This document shows, one piece after another, positions 53,802 through 62,369 of a DNA stretch of 64,000 bases. The translations under genes were made by a program, and so were the position numbers. The stretch is from positions 1 through 64,000 of the forward strand of contig JAJZAN010000004.1 in NCBI GenBank assembly GCA_021799435.1, read 5' to 3'. Under the pieces are notes generated by a model. It ran no database searches, was not told where the DNA came from, and saw only the letters and a list, made by a program, of their open reading frames with translations. Within the stretch, counting starts at the first letter, position 1. Every line of letters begins with the position of its first letter. Source of the DNA: Bacillota bacterium (lineage in GTDB: Bacteria; Bacillota; Sulfobacillia; Sulfobacillales; Sulfobacillaceae).

Positions 53802-55257
53802 CTCCTCCGAGGGGATGATGAGGCAAATGCACTAAAATGGGCCGATTCAAGGAGCCGCGGCGGTTTAATTGCACCATGGCTTGGCCCCGCGGCAAATAGC
53901 GGACTGGCCGAGCTGGCAGGTAGGGCGCGGCTTGATGCAAAAAGCGATCTATGTCGTCCGCGGCCGTACCGCCCAGAATGATGCGCTGCCGTGCGTTGGC
54001 GGTAACCGCTTCGGCGAGCGCAGGACTTAATTGACCCATGTCTTGGTGCGCCAAGACGAGTCCGACCCGGTATCCGCGTGCTAGGGCAAGAAAGTCGGAC
54101 AAGTCCTCCGACACCCATTGATGAAATTCGTCGAGGTACAAGAAAGCGGGAGGATTGTCGTGGGCGGGATTGCGGCCATAGGCGGCCTGGGCAAGCCCGT
54201 GCCAGAGGAGAGAGCCGAGTGCTCTCGCGGTGGCCCCCAATTCCGCCAAGGGCAGGGTGCAGAGTACAACCCACCGGTCGTCCAAGACCTCTTTCCACGT
54301 GAAGTCGCCCACGCCCGTGAGAACGCGGCGAACATCGGGATTGGCCCACAGCAGTTCGAGGCGGTTGACGAGCCCTTGGCGATCCTCGCGGCTTGATCCT
54401 GAGCGCCTCGCCCATTGCTCACGAAAGTACTGCTGGGCGGCTTGGTCACCGGAGGCCTGCACGATTTGCTTTTGGATCCGGTCGTCGCGCAGAAAGGTGA
54501 GAAGTGTGCCTAAGTCTGCGTCGGCAGGGTTCGCCGCCTTGATGGCCCTCACACTGTGCAGCAGCATGATGCGAGCGGCCACGCGGTAATACGGGTGACC
54601 GCCGTCGCTAAGCTGGTCCAAGCACCAGGCGATACCTTCCGCAACCTGGCTGGCAGGACCATCCAGCGGGTTATAGTGTGGGCATGAAGGTTCCGCGGGA
54701 TTAACACGGATAATTCGGCGGCCGCTCTCACGCGCGACGCGATAGGCCGCGTCAGCCAAATCGCCCTTGGGATCCATCAGCACCAAGCCGTGGCCCATGC
54801 GAATATCCTGCGCTGCGAGCGGCATGAGCACGGAGGATGACTTTCCGGAACCCGTGGGGCCCAGCACATGGCAATGCAAAAATCGGTCCTCAGTGGTTAG
54901 CCGAACCGGCCATAACCAGCCCAGGCGCCGTCCCAGCAATGTGTTGGCATCCCCGGGACGAGCCATGATGAGGGCCATGCTGCCCACCGCCGCAGCACAA
55001 AGGGGGACAATCAGCCACGGATGCCAAGCGGCCAGGAGGCCGCCTGCGGCTAGAGCGGAAAGCCCAGCGGCTCGGAGGGTCCGGATCCACAGGGCGCGGA
55101 GAGATATCACCACTGTCGCAAGTGCCACGAGCCATGTGAGTCCGGCACTGCCGCCGCTGACCAGACGGGCTAGGGCGTCGAGCCAAAGCACAGACGCCAA
55201 ATATCCGAGCACGATTGCGCTGCCCCAAGCCACAAGTTGTTCGCGGTATGGGCGCAT
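53782..55257 (-). CDS. VirD4/TraG-like type IV coupling ATPase
   Basis: The 491-residue product has N-terminal membrane helices (residues 8-90) and a cytoplasmic P-loop ATPase with Walker A GPTGSGKSSS and Walker B AFLYLDEFHQW. A conserved LMDPKGDL follows the P-loop. Coupling proteins deliver relaxed DNA to a conjugation channel. No relaxase or channel genes are nearby. ATG 55257 follows AAGAAGGTG; the ORF to 55410 extends into the leader. It appears to be part of a mobilization remnant or a helper unit. Confidence 0.8.
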   Translation of the reverse strand: MRPYREQLVAWGSAIVLGYLASVLWLDALARLVSGGSAGLTWLVALATVVISLRALWIRTLRAAGLSALAAGGLLAAWHPWLIVPLCAAAVGSMALIMARPGDANTLLGRRLGWLWPVRLTTEDRFLHCHVLGPTGSGKSSSVLMPLAAQDIRMGHGLVLMDPKGDLADAAYRVARESGRRIIRVNPAEPSCPHYNPLDGPASQVAEGIAWCLDQLSDGGHPYYRVAARIMLLHSVRAIKAANPADADLGTLLTFLRDDRIQKQIVQASGDQAAQQYFREQWARRSGSSREDRQGLVNRLELLWANPDVRRVLTGVGDFTWKEVLDDRWVVLCTLPLAELGATARALGSLLWHGLAQAAYGRNPAHDNPPAFLYLDEFHQWVSEDLSDFLALARGYRVGLVLAHQDMGQLSPALAEAVTANARQRIILGGTAADDIDRFLHQAAPYLPARPVRYLPRGQAMVQLNRRGSLNRPILVHLPHHPLGGGGAHAI

Positions 55258-55755
55258 CGGCATCACCTTCTTAGGAAAGTCGATTCGTGGTCCCCTGGAG
55301 GAATCCTGCTTTTGACACCAATTTTCGGAGCCTTCGACAACAGGGGTCATGATACATCGAGCCTTCCGATCAGATTGGCCGGTTTCCCCTTGCATGGCTT
55401 GCCGTGCCATAGCTTCGTGTCTGATGCGGGGTCATGGCCCCGACCAGCTTCATACATGCGTCGACAAGGAAACCCCTTAAACAAAACAGAGGTCCACCAG
55501 TTTCCTGGCGACCTGATAGTTCGGGAACCCTTACCGATTGTGACGCCCAATAATGGGTGTATCTGCGTCCCGGAGTCCGTGTGTCCCTGGAACAGATTCG
55601 TGGACGGCATCGAGTGCTAGGTTCCAGCCATTTCGGTCGTCATGGCCCACGCGGGCCAGTGGATCCATGGGAGGTGACCGAGACGGCTGGGCATGTGATT
55701 AGGCAATTGGTGGCACAATTAATAGGAATGTGTCACTCGGAGTGGAGGGATTGCG
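55258..55755. other. Gene-free 498-base structured gap
   Basis: No convincing gene lies here. GGTTTCCCCTTG (55381-55392) is an imperfect inverted repeat of CAAGGAAACC (55465-55474), enclosing ATGGC-GCCAT and GGGGTCATGGCCCC. GGGGTCATG occurs twice (55343, 55430). A GGCCC-ACGC-GGGCC hairpin lies near 55643. The position beside the coupling ATPase gene would suit an origin of transfer or a structured RNA, but neither is shown. Confidence 0.4.
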
Positions 55756-56118
55756 ATGAGTCAGATAAGTATGGTGGCGCTTGCGGATCTTGATGACGCC
55801 GAGCGCATGAGCCAGATGCGGGCGATGTTTGAGCAGTTAGGGGGCCTGTCGGAGGCCGACCAGCTCCAAGCGTTACGGGGGATGATCTTGGAGATGGCCG
55901 AACAGGCCACGGATGCGCAATACTTGCGCCTCTGTGGGACTAATTTGACCCTGGCCGCGTCGATGCCGGATGAGCATGTGAAACCATTTTTAGCCGCGCG
56001 CATGACGGCATCAGCGAGTTTGCCTGCGCCGTATGCGGACCGCGACCGGCAACATGTGGAAGAAGCCATCGGTCAGGCGGACCCGGATGTTCGGACGAAA
56101 ATTACGCGGAACCTGTAG
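55756..56118 (+). CDS. Hypothetical helical protein
   Basis: The 120-residue product is not recognised. It is soluble, acidic and methionine-rich, probably all helical (AERMSQMRAMFEQLGGLSEA; LRGMILEMAEQATDAQYL). GTGGAGGG lies about seven bases before the ATG. It faces away from the mobilization genes and is followed by a terminator, so it is transcribed alone. Confidence 0.6.
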   Translation: MSQISMVALADLDDAERMSQMRAMFEQLGGLSEADQLQALRGMILEMAEQATDAQYLRLCGTNLTLAASMPDEHVKPFLAARMTASASLPAPYADRDRQHVEEAIGQADPDVRTKITRNL

Positions 56119-56136
56119 GAAATCGTGAAAGCCCCG

Positions 56137-56168
56137 AAAGCCCTCGGTTGATGGATGCCGAGGGCTTT
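56137..56168 (+). terminator. Terminator after hypothetical gene
   Basis: AAAGCCCTCGG and CCGAGGGCTTT form an eleven-pair stem with a ten-base loop, 18 bases after the stop. The T tract (CTTT) is short. Confidence 0.6.
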
Positions 56169-56353
56169 GCCTACCCAAATAACCATGCCGTATCGGCTTA
56201 CCCGCCCGTGCACACAGGCGCCCTCGTTACTTCGTCTAGCGAATCATCGGCATTCGGGGACGAATGTGCCGCAAGGACCCAGCGCCATAGGGCTGCCTGT
56301 GCCAGGGTGCCAGACAGGACGGGGCCCCTGCGGTTTTCCTCGCGCACATAGGA

Positions 56354-56397
56354 AGGAGGCTGCCCCTTGGGGTCGTATGGAACCCCTTGGAACAGCC
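56354..56397 (-). terminator. Terminator after Mn catalase gene
   Basis: Leftward, GAGGCTG...AGGGGT and ACCCC...CAGCCTC form a long stem (about 16 pairs plus two G-U, with a small internal mismatch). It lies 19 bases beyond the catalase stop and is followed by CCTTCCT. Confidence 0.65.
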
Positions 56398-56415
56398 TCG
56401 ATGAGAGGTTTGGAT

Positions 56416-57207
56416 TTACACTAACTGCGCTACCCGTTCGTCAGCCTCCGCTAATTGTACCTCCACCATGTGGGGGGCGATCGGGTCTCGGAGGGGTTCG
56501 CCGGACGCCCGTTGCTGCAACTGTTCCAACATCTTGTCGTAAGGACGCGACAGAGCCGGGGGACGATGGGCCAGCACGGTGTGCCCCTGCTTGCTCGCGA
56601 TCCCCAGATCCTTCACCCGTTCCAGCGCCTCGGAAAACAGGGCGCTGTGCGTGGCCTCGCGTTCTTCCAGGAACTCCAGTGTGCGCTTCAAACCGGGGTC
56701 CTGAATGTTGGAACGGAGCTGGAAGTAGACTTGACCCGCGCCTTGCTCGGCGGCGATGTCCGCCGTCAGGTTGGCCACTACATCACCGGTCGACTTAACA
56801 TACGCTCCGGTAAATGGTGCCCCCGACGAGTCGGCGACCAGTGGTCCAACGCCGCCTAGGTCAACCAGTTTGTGCAGAAGGGACGGGGCCTCCACCAAAG
56901 CTTGCCCGGTCGCCGCCATAGACGGCTTTAGCATGGGGGCTGCGTTGTACGGTGTCGCATCCATAGCCATGAGTTGGACGATCGCGGTTCCCACCATTTC
57001 CAGGTGACTAGCTTCTTCCACTGCAATATTCAACAACAACTGCCGTGTCACCGGATCGACGGTGCCGAAGCTCTGGGTGAAATATTGCAAGAGCGCCGTC
57101 AGCTCCCCGTTGGCACCGCCAAACTGCTCTTGCAGCATGGCTGCGGCACGGGGATCGTTGCCCGAAACTTCCACCGGAAATAGCATGATATCCTCATGTC
57201 TAAACAC
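56416..57207 (-). CDS. Manganese catalase
   Basis: The 263-residue product is a dimanganese catalase of the ferritin-like group, also related to spore coat CotJC. QFGGANGELTALLQYFTQS, VEEASHLEMV and REATHSALF supply the Glu and His ligands. GTG 57207 gives the family N-terminus FRHEDIMLFPVEV and follows GGAGG by seven bases; the track start at 57243 lies upstream of that site. It would remove hydrogen peroxide in the cytoplasm or spore. Confidence 0.9.
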   Translation of the reverse strand: MFRHEDIMLFPVEVSGNDPRAAAMLQEQFGGANGELTALLQYFTQSFGTVDPVTRQLLLNIAVEEASHLEMVGTAIVQLMAMDATPYNAAPMLKPSMAATGQALVEAPSLLHKLVDLGGVGPLVADSSGAPFTGAYVKSTGDVVANLTADIAAEQGAGQVYFQLRSNIQDPGLKRTLEFLEEREATHSALFSEALERVKDLGIASKQGHTVLAHRPPALSRPYDKMLEQLQQRASGEPLRDPIAPHMVEVQLAEADERVAQLV

Positions 57208-57496
57208 ATGACCACCTCCCGCTTGTAATGTGTCCCCCATCACGGTACATCATGCTCTCGGCCGGCCATGCGGGTGGGACCTTGTGCTGATGAACCGCAG
57301 CTGACGGAGGAGAAACTGGGGCCAAGAGCGTCACCGGCTGCAAGGCGTTGGGCGGCACGAGCCAGGCGTCAACGCAGGAGTGGGATCTGCGGCACCCGCC
57401 CGGTTCCGGTCCTGGAGATGGGTTGACAGGCATGTGGCGTGTTGTAGGGACCCGCAGAGAGATCGGCATTGATGAATAATCGCTCGGCCGACACAT
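57200..57496 (-). CDS. Doubtful small ORF upstream of Mn catalase
   Basis: A 98-codon ORF ends overlapping the catalase start. Its proline-rich centre (DAWLVPPNALQPVTLLAPVSPP) is faintly like CotJA, which precedes CotJC catalases in Bacillus, but key residues of that family are not evident. It may be chance. The rest of the gap 57208-57605 holds no other candidate; GGGCTTTCTTTTT occurs near 57544. Confidence 0.22.
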   Translation of the reverse strand: MCRPSDYSSMPISLRVPTTRHMPVNPSPGPEPGGCRRSHSCVDAWLVPPNALQPVTLLAPVSPPSAAVHQHKVPPAWPAESMMYRDGGHITSGRWSCV

Positions 57497-57605
57497 AACT
57501 TTGCGTGGTTGGAGCAGCCTAACAGCGCTGGTTCCCAGTTTAGGGCTTTCTTTTTGCGGCTAGAAACTCCGTTTTTTCACCATAGCCCGGGGCAGCGTTC
57601 TGGCC

Positions 57606-58844
57606 TTATCCCCTCGGTGCTGCCGTGTCGAGAGCGCTGAGTTCTGCCTGATGCTGCGGCTTCAAAATGGCTGAAACCGCTGAGACGGACACGGCCACCG
57701 AGAGGAGAGTGGCGGTGACCATGACCGCCCGAATTCCCACACTGTCGGTGGCCCAACCTGCGGCGAGGATCAAGAGAATTTGGATCAACTGCTCGGGTGT
57801 GTTGCGAAGGTTCATGACCCGGCCCATCACGTCGGTCGAGACGGCTTGCTGCTGAAAGCTGGTAAAGCCCACTGATTGCGCGCCGCCAAACGTGCCTAAC
57901 AGGATCAGTCCCAGCACAGCCTGCGTAAAGCCGGGAGACAGGGCGTAGGTGAGGTAGCCCATGGTGGATCCGAGCATGCCCAAGACCAACAGCCACTTCA
58001 CGGATATCCGGTGCATGGCGCCGTTCAAGAGGAGGGCTCCGACCACATAGCCTGACCCGGCCGCCGTGACCATCATGGCAAAGCCGAAGTGTCCTAAATG
58101 CAGGGCTCGTGTGGCAAAGACAACCTCTTGAGAGTCGGCTGCCACGCCCAGCGCTAAGATGCCGATGCTGGCCACCAGCACCAGGCGGAAGAGGGGCGCT
58201 TGGCTCAGAACGTGCCAGGCTTTCTGCCAATCCTGCCTTGCCGTGTGCCAAAAGATGTTCGGCTCGCGAGCGCCTGGGGATGGGGCGGCCGCGAGTCGCG
58301 GCAACAGGAACATGGAGGCTGCGGAGAGGACGAAACTGACTCCATCGGACCACAGCGGCCGTTGCACGCCGCCTCTTAGCATCAAGAGCCCGGCGAGGGC
58401 GGGACCAACGAGGATGGCGCTGTAGCGGACCAAGGCGATTAAGCCGTTCAGTCGTTTTTGTCGTTCCGACGGGACAATCTGGGTTTGATAAGGCAGGAAG
58501 GCGTTCCCGAAGAAGACCCCCAGTACACCCAGCGCAGCAATGTCCAGATACACGAGCCAGAGATTGTGCAGATAGGGCATAAGCAGGAGGCCCGCCGCGC
58601 GCAGGATATCGGTGGTCATGAGAATGTCCCGACGGCTCAGGCGGTCCGTGATACTGCCTGCCCATGGGCTCACAATAAGGGCGCCCACGCGGCCCACCAG
58701 CCAGAGGCCGGCGACCGCCGTGGGCGAGTGTGTGAGACTCAAAACAAAGATATTGATGGCGACCAGGTACATGAGATCGCCAATGCTGGAGACGCCCCGG
58801 GCAAACACGAGCACAGCGATGCGGCGATTGGTTCGGGACGGCAT
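57606..58844 (-). CDS. MFS transporter
   Basis: The 412-residue product is a 12-helix major facilitator related to the MFS_3/enterobactin exporter-like group, with GSITDRLSRRDILM between helices 2 and 3 and ARGVSSIGDLMYLVAI in helix 1. Substrate is unknown; efflux is typical of this group. ATG 58844 lies seven bases after the phosphomutase stop with only a weak site, so expression probably depends on coupling to that gene. Confidence 0.82.
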   Translation of the reverse strand: MPSRTNRRIAVLVFARGVSSIGDLMYLVAINIFVLSLTHSPTAVAGLWLVGRVGALIVSPWAGSITDRLSRRDILMTTDILRAAGLLLMPYLHNLWLVYLDIAALGVLGVFFGNAFLPYQTQIVPSERQKRLNGLIALVRYSAILVGPALAGLLMLRGGVQRPLWSDGVSFVLSAASMFLLPRLAAAPSPGAREPNIFWHTARQDWQKAWHVLSQAPLFRLVLVASIGILALGVAADSQEVVFATRALHLGHFGFAMMVTAAGSGYVVGALLLNGAMHRISVKWLLVLGMLGSTMGYLTYALSPGFTQAVLGLILLGTFGGAQSVGFTSFQQQAVSTDVMGRVMNLRNTPEQLIQILLILAAGWATDSVGIRAVMVTATLLSVAVSVSAVSAILKPQHQAELSALDTAAPRG

Positions 58845-58851
58845 CACAGGC

Positions 58852-60240
58852 CTACATAGAAGCTCCGGTCCAATCGATGGGTTCAAGGAAGTCGAAACCC
58901 GCCAAGGCGCTCTCGAGACTCCTGGTGATGTGGTCCAGATGCTCGGGCGTGTCAGCCTCAGCGCGTGCCACGAGGGCTGGCTGGGTATTGGAGGCCCGAA
59001 CTAGACCCCATCCGTATGGGAACACGACCCGGACCCCGTCGATGTCGATGACTTTCACGGCAGAATCTTGACGGAAGTGGTCCTTCAGGGCCGTCACCAC
59101 GTCAGCCTTCTTGTCGTCCGGACAGTCGATGCGGATTTCAGGCGTGGACGGCAGGTTGGGGACGCTTTCCAACAGCGCGGAGAGCGGTTCCTCGGTGTTG
59201 GACAACAGCCGGAAAAGACGGCCAGCGGCGTAAAAGGCATCGTCATAGCCGTAGTACTCATCGGCAAAAAACATGTGGCCCGACATCTCGCCGGTGAACA
59301 CCGCGTTGAGTTCTCGCATTTTGGCCTTGATTAGCGAGTGGCCGGTCTTGTAGAACTGGGGTTTGGCACCCAGCCGTTCCAACTCGTCATAAAGGGTCTG
59401 AGAACATTTGACCTCGACGATGGCCGGTGTGCCGGGGTACTTGGCGGCAATCTCACGCCAATAGAGAATCATGAGGCGGTCTCCCCAGATAATTTGTCCC
59501 TTTTCGTCGACGACGCCAATGCGGTCGCCGTCACCGTCGAACGCCACGCCCAAATCCGCATGTTCCGCCTGGACGGTCTTAATGAGATCGGTCAGATTCT
59601 TGGCCACAACGGGGTCTGGGTGGTGGTTGGGGAAGGTCGGATCAGGAGTGCAGTATAAGGGAATCGCGTCCACACCGAACGCTTTCATCACGTCTTCGGC
59701 AAAGAGACTGGGGGTTCCGTTGCCACAGTCTACGACGACTTTCAAGGGGCGCGGCCCAAGCCGAATCTTTTCTTTCAGCATGGCCAGATAGGCGGGGACG
59801 GGATTGGCTTCGACTCGGGAGCCGCGTCCTTCGCGGAATTCGCCCCGCTCCATGATGCGGCGCACCTCTTGGATTTCTTCGCCGTAGATGGTGGACTTGC
59901 CGTGCGCCATCTTGAAGCCGTTATATTCGGCTGGATTGTGGCTGGCCGTAATCATGACGCCCGCTTCGCGGTCAAAGTGTACCCGCGCAAAGTAGAAAAT
60001 CGGAGTCGTGACTTGTCCGATGTCAATGACATGGATACCGGTGGCCATGAGGCCCTCAGCCATCGCATCGCGATACGCCGGCGACGAGGCCCGGCTGTCC
60101 CAGCCCAAAAGCGCTTCGGTCGCCCCGCGGTCTGCCAGATAAGTCCCGAAGGCTCGACCCAACCGGACAACATCGGCCTCGTTCATATCGATATCGACCA
60201 GACCGCGGATGTCATATTCCCGGAAAACGCTGCTATTCAA
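58852..60240 (-). CDS. Phosphomannomutase/phosphoglucomutase
   Basis: The 462-residue product is an alpha-D-phosphohexomutase. The phosphoserine loop TASHNPAEYNGFK, metal loop DGDGDRIG, sugar loop GEMSGHMFF and phosphate-binding C-terminus RASNTQPALVAR are complete. It interconverts 6- and 1-phosphates of mannose or glucose, so it may feed the mannosylation genes at 47.7-50 kb. TTG 60240 (NSSVFREYDIRG) fits the family N-terminus and follows AAAGGCGGG by seven bases; the track extends to 60282. Confidence 0.92.
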   Translation of the reverse strand: MNSSVFREYDIRGLVDIDMNEADVVRLGRAFGTYLADRGATEALLGWDSRASSPAYRDAMAEGLMATGIHVIDIGQVTTPIFYFARVHFDREAGVMITASHNPAEYNGFKMAHGKSTIYGEEIQEVRRIMERGEFREGRGSRVEANPVPAYLAMLKEKIRLGPRPLKVVVDCGNGTPSLFAEDVMKAFGVDAIPLYCTPDPTFPNHHPDPVVAKNLTDLIKTVQAEHADLGVAFDGDGDRIGVVDEKGQIIWGDRLMILYWREIAAKYPGTPAIVEVKCSQTLYDELERLGAKPQFYKTGHSLIKAKMRELNAVFTGEMSGHMFFADEYYGYDDAFYAAGRLFRLLSNTEEPLSALLESVPNLPSTPEIRIDCPDDKKADVVTALKDHFRQDSAVKVIDIDGVRVVFPYGWGLVRASNTQPALVARAEADTPEHLDHITRSLESALAGFDFLEPIDWTGASM

Positions 60241-60339
60241 AAAGAAACCCGCCTTTCCTATACGTATCAGCTTTACCGCCAATCATACCGCTTTTTTACT
60301 ACGGGGATATCAATCCCGCGAATTTTCTCTCAAAAAAAG

Positions 60340-60369
60340 TTGACTCTAATTACAACTGCACGGTAGAAT
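60340..60369 (+). promoter_or_regulatory. Promoter for NCS1 permease
   Basis: TTGACT (60340-60345) and TAGAAT (60364-60369) are spaced by 18 bases in an AT-rich stretch. The leader of about 68 bases contains AAACCTG...CAGGTTT and the nested TCAGG-TT-TCCTGA, which could form alternative hairpins before the strong AAGGAGG site. Confidence 0.65.
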
Positions 60370-60444
60370 TCCGAACATAAACCTGTAGGATCACAACAAA
60401 TGTTCAGGTTTCCTGATCACTCGAATCTATTAAGGAGGTTTTTC

Positions 60445-61815
60445 ATGGCGGCGAACGAAGATGTTCGTTATGGCGATGAAATAGCGCAAATCGAACCGAT
60501 CGGCATCGAGCACATCAAAGAGTCGGAGCGCCACGGCAAGGTCTCTTCCGTTTTTACGCTGTGGTGGGGTGCCAATGTGGAGCTCGCTACGCTGACGACC
60601 GGCGTGGCAGCTGTCGGATTGTTTGGGCTAAGCTTCTGGCAGGCAGCCATCGGTCTCATCATCGGCAATATTCTTGGAGCCGCCATTCTGGGTTTGGTTT
60701 CCACCTTTGGCCCGCGATTGGGCGTGCCGCAGATGGTGCATTCGCGGGCGCCGTTCGGCTTTGTGGGCAACTTCTTGCCGGGGGCCTTCAACTTGATTGC
60801 CGGGGCCATGTGGTTCGCTGTCAACACGGTGTTGGGAACGTTTGCCTTCATGGCACTGTTCCACACCGACTTCTTTATCGGACTGCTAATTATGGTTGCA
60901 ATTCAGGTTATTGTCGCTGTCTACGGTTACAACATGATCCACGCGGTCGAGCGGTGGATGGCGGGTCTCCTGACCCTGGTTTTCATCGGCGTGTCGATTT
61001 TTGCCTTCTCGCACGCCCATTACGCCCTGCCTTTCAATCCCGTGCACACCTTGGGGGCATATACGGGAATCACCGGTGGCATTATCGAGGCCGCAGGATT
61101 GGCGCTCTCTTACCTGTTTGGATGGACTGTGTTTGGCTCGGACTACACTCGTTACCTTCCTAAGAGCACGAAGCCATCAGCCATTTTCGCCAACGCGGCG
61201 TCCTCGAACTTTGTGGCCGCTTTGTGGCTGGAACTGGTGGGCGTCGCGCTGGCTACGGTGTTTCCCGCGGCTGCCAACGGGAACCCGATTGGTCTCTTGT
61301 CGGGGATAAACCCGCATTGGCTGGTTGATTTGACCTTGTTGGCGGTCATGTTGGGTACAGTGACCGCGAACGTGCTGAACATCTATTCCGGGTCTCTATC
61401 GGCTTTGGTTATTCAGGTGCCCATTAAGCGTTGGATGGCGGCTGTCGCGGTCGGGATTATTGGGGCCGTGGTGGCCTATATCGGACACAAGGCCTACTAT
61501 TTGGACTTCGAAAACTTCTTGTTCTTGTTGGCTTATTGGTTGGCTCCGTGGTCAGCGGTTGTGTTGGTAGACTTCTTCCTGATCAACAAGGGAAATTATC
61601 CGGAATCCATCTTCTACAACCCCAAGCGTCTCTTCAATCGAGGCCTCTGGGCATGGCTGATTGGCATTGCGGTGTCGGTTCCGTTCTTCAACCAATCGTT
61701 GTACGTGGGCCCCATCGCATACCGCTATGGCCACTTGGGGGATATCTCTTACTATGTCAGCTTTGTCGTAGCCGGATTGATTTATTGGCTGATAGGCAAG
61801 CGTCAGAAGGCCTAG
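60445..61815 (+). CDS. NCS1 nucleobase:cation symporter
   Basis: The 456-residue product is a 12-helix permease of the NCS1 (cytosine/purine, allantoin or thiamine precursor) family. GVPQMVHSRAPFG in helix 3 and SDYTRYLPKST after helix 6 are diagnostic. The substrate cannot be fixed. ATG 60445 follows TTAAGGAGG by six bases. It is a single-gene unit with its own promoter and terminator. Confidence 0.88.
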   Translation: MAANEDVRYGDEIAQIEPIGIEHIKESERHGKVSSVFTLWWGANVELATLTTGVAAVGLFGLSFWQAAIGLIIGNILGAAILGLVSTFGPRLGVPQMVHSRAPFGFVGNFLPGAFNLIAGAMWFAVNTVLGTFAFMALFHTDFFIGLLIMVAIQVIVAVYGYNMIHAVERWMAGLLTLVFIGVSIFAFSHAHYALPFNPVHTLGAYTGITGGIIEAAGLALSYLFGWTVFGSDYTRYLPKSTKPSAIFANAASSNFVAALWLELVGVALATVFPAAANGNPIGLLSGINPHWLVDLTLLAVMLGTVTANVLNIYSGSLSALVIQVPIKRWMAAVAVGIIGAVVAYIGHKAYYLDFENFLFLLAYWLAPWSAVVLVDFFLINKGNYPESIFYNPKRLFNRGLWAWLIGIAVSVPFFNQSLYVGPIAYRYGHLGDISYYVSFVVAGLIYWLIGKRQKA

Positions 61816-61830
61816 GAACGGTGACGCCAA

Positions 61831-61864
61831 GAGAAGGAGCCAGTCTTAGGACTGGCTCCTTCTC
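61831..61864 (+). terminator. Terminator after NCS1 permease
   Basis: GAGAAGGAGCCAGTC-TTAG-GACTGGCTCCTTCTC is a perfect 15-pair stem with a four-base loop, 16 bases after the stop. The T tract is poor (GGTCTT), but the stem is the longest perfect one seen in the window. Confidence 0.75.
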
Positions 61865-61919
61865 GGTCTTGCGGCACTGTTGTAAAATAGCTTCGAATGA
61901 TTTGTAGGGAGGAACCTGA

Positions 61920-62369
61920 GTGCAGATCCGGGCCTATCGTCCCCAGCATGATTTTCGGGCGCTCTTGGATGCGCAATGTGATCTCTATCAATTAAACTTT
62001 CCCCGATTTATCTGCACCCCGGTATTTTTGGCGGATCAGGCTCAGCGGCTCCGGGTGGCCGGTCGTCGGCCATTGGAAAACGGTATTTTCATCCTGGACG
62101 ATAACGGCACCATGGCCGGATTTGTGTGGGTGGCGGTACGCATGGATTTGCAAGGAGCCTATGGATCGGTGGACCAGGTCTATCTGAAGCCCGCATATCG
62201 GCGCCAGGGGCTGGGGAGTCTCCTCATGCAGGCCGCCGAAGATTTCGTGCGCCGGCAGGGCCTCAAAATAGCCAGGCTGTATGTGACGCAGGATAACCGG
62301 GATGCCGTGCGGCTATATGAGCGCAGCGGATATTCTGTGACCCGCTACGAGATGGAGCGGCCCTTATAG
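61920..62369 (+). CDS. GNAT family N-acetyltransferase
   Basis: The 149-residue product is a single GNAT domain. The acetyl-CoA loop is VYLKPAYRRQGLGSLLMQ, followed by VTQDNRDAVRLYERSGY. Substrate is unknown. GGGAGG lies about seven bases before GTG 61920. Its 3' end overlaps the convergent acetyltransferase by six bases. Confidence 0.87.
   Translation: MQIRAYRPQHDFRALLDAQCDLYQLNFPRFICTPVFLADQAQRLRVAGRRPLENGIFILDDNGTMAGFVWVAVRMDLQGAYGSVDQVYLKPAYRRQGLGSLLMQAAEDFVRRQGLKIARLYVTQDNRDAVRLYERSGYSVTRYEMERPL

Noticed and set aside
57577-58665. Reverse-strand ORF of 362 codons
   Set aside because: It lies in another frame of the MFS transporter gene, whose helices and motifs are clear; its composition (Arg, Pro, His, Gly) is that of a shadow.
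60376-60444. PreQ1 or purine riboswitch before the permease
   Set aside because: The conserved loop bases of those classes are not present; only simple hairpins are seen.
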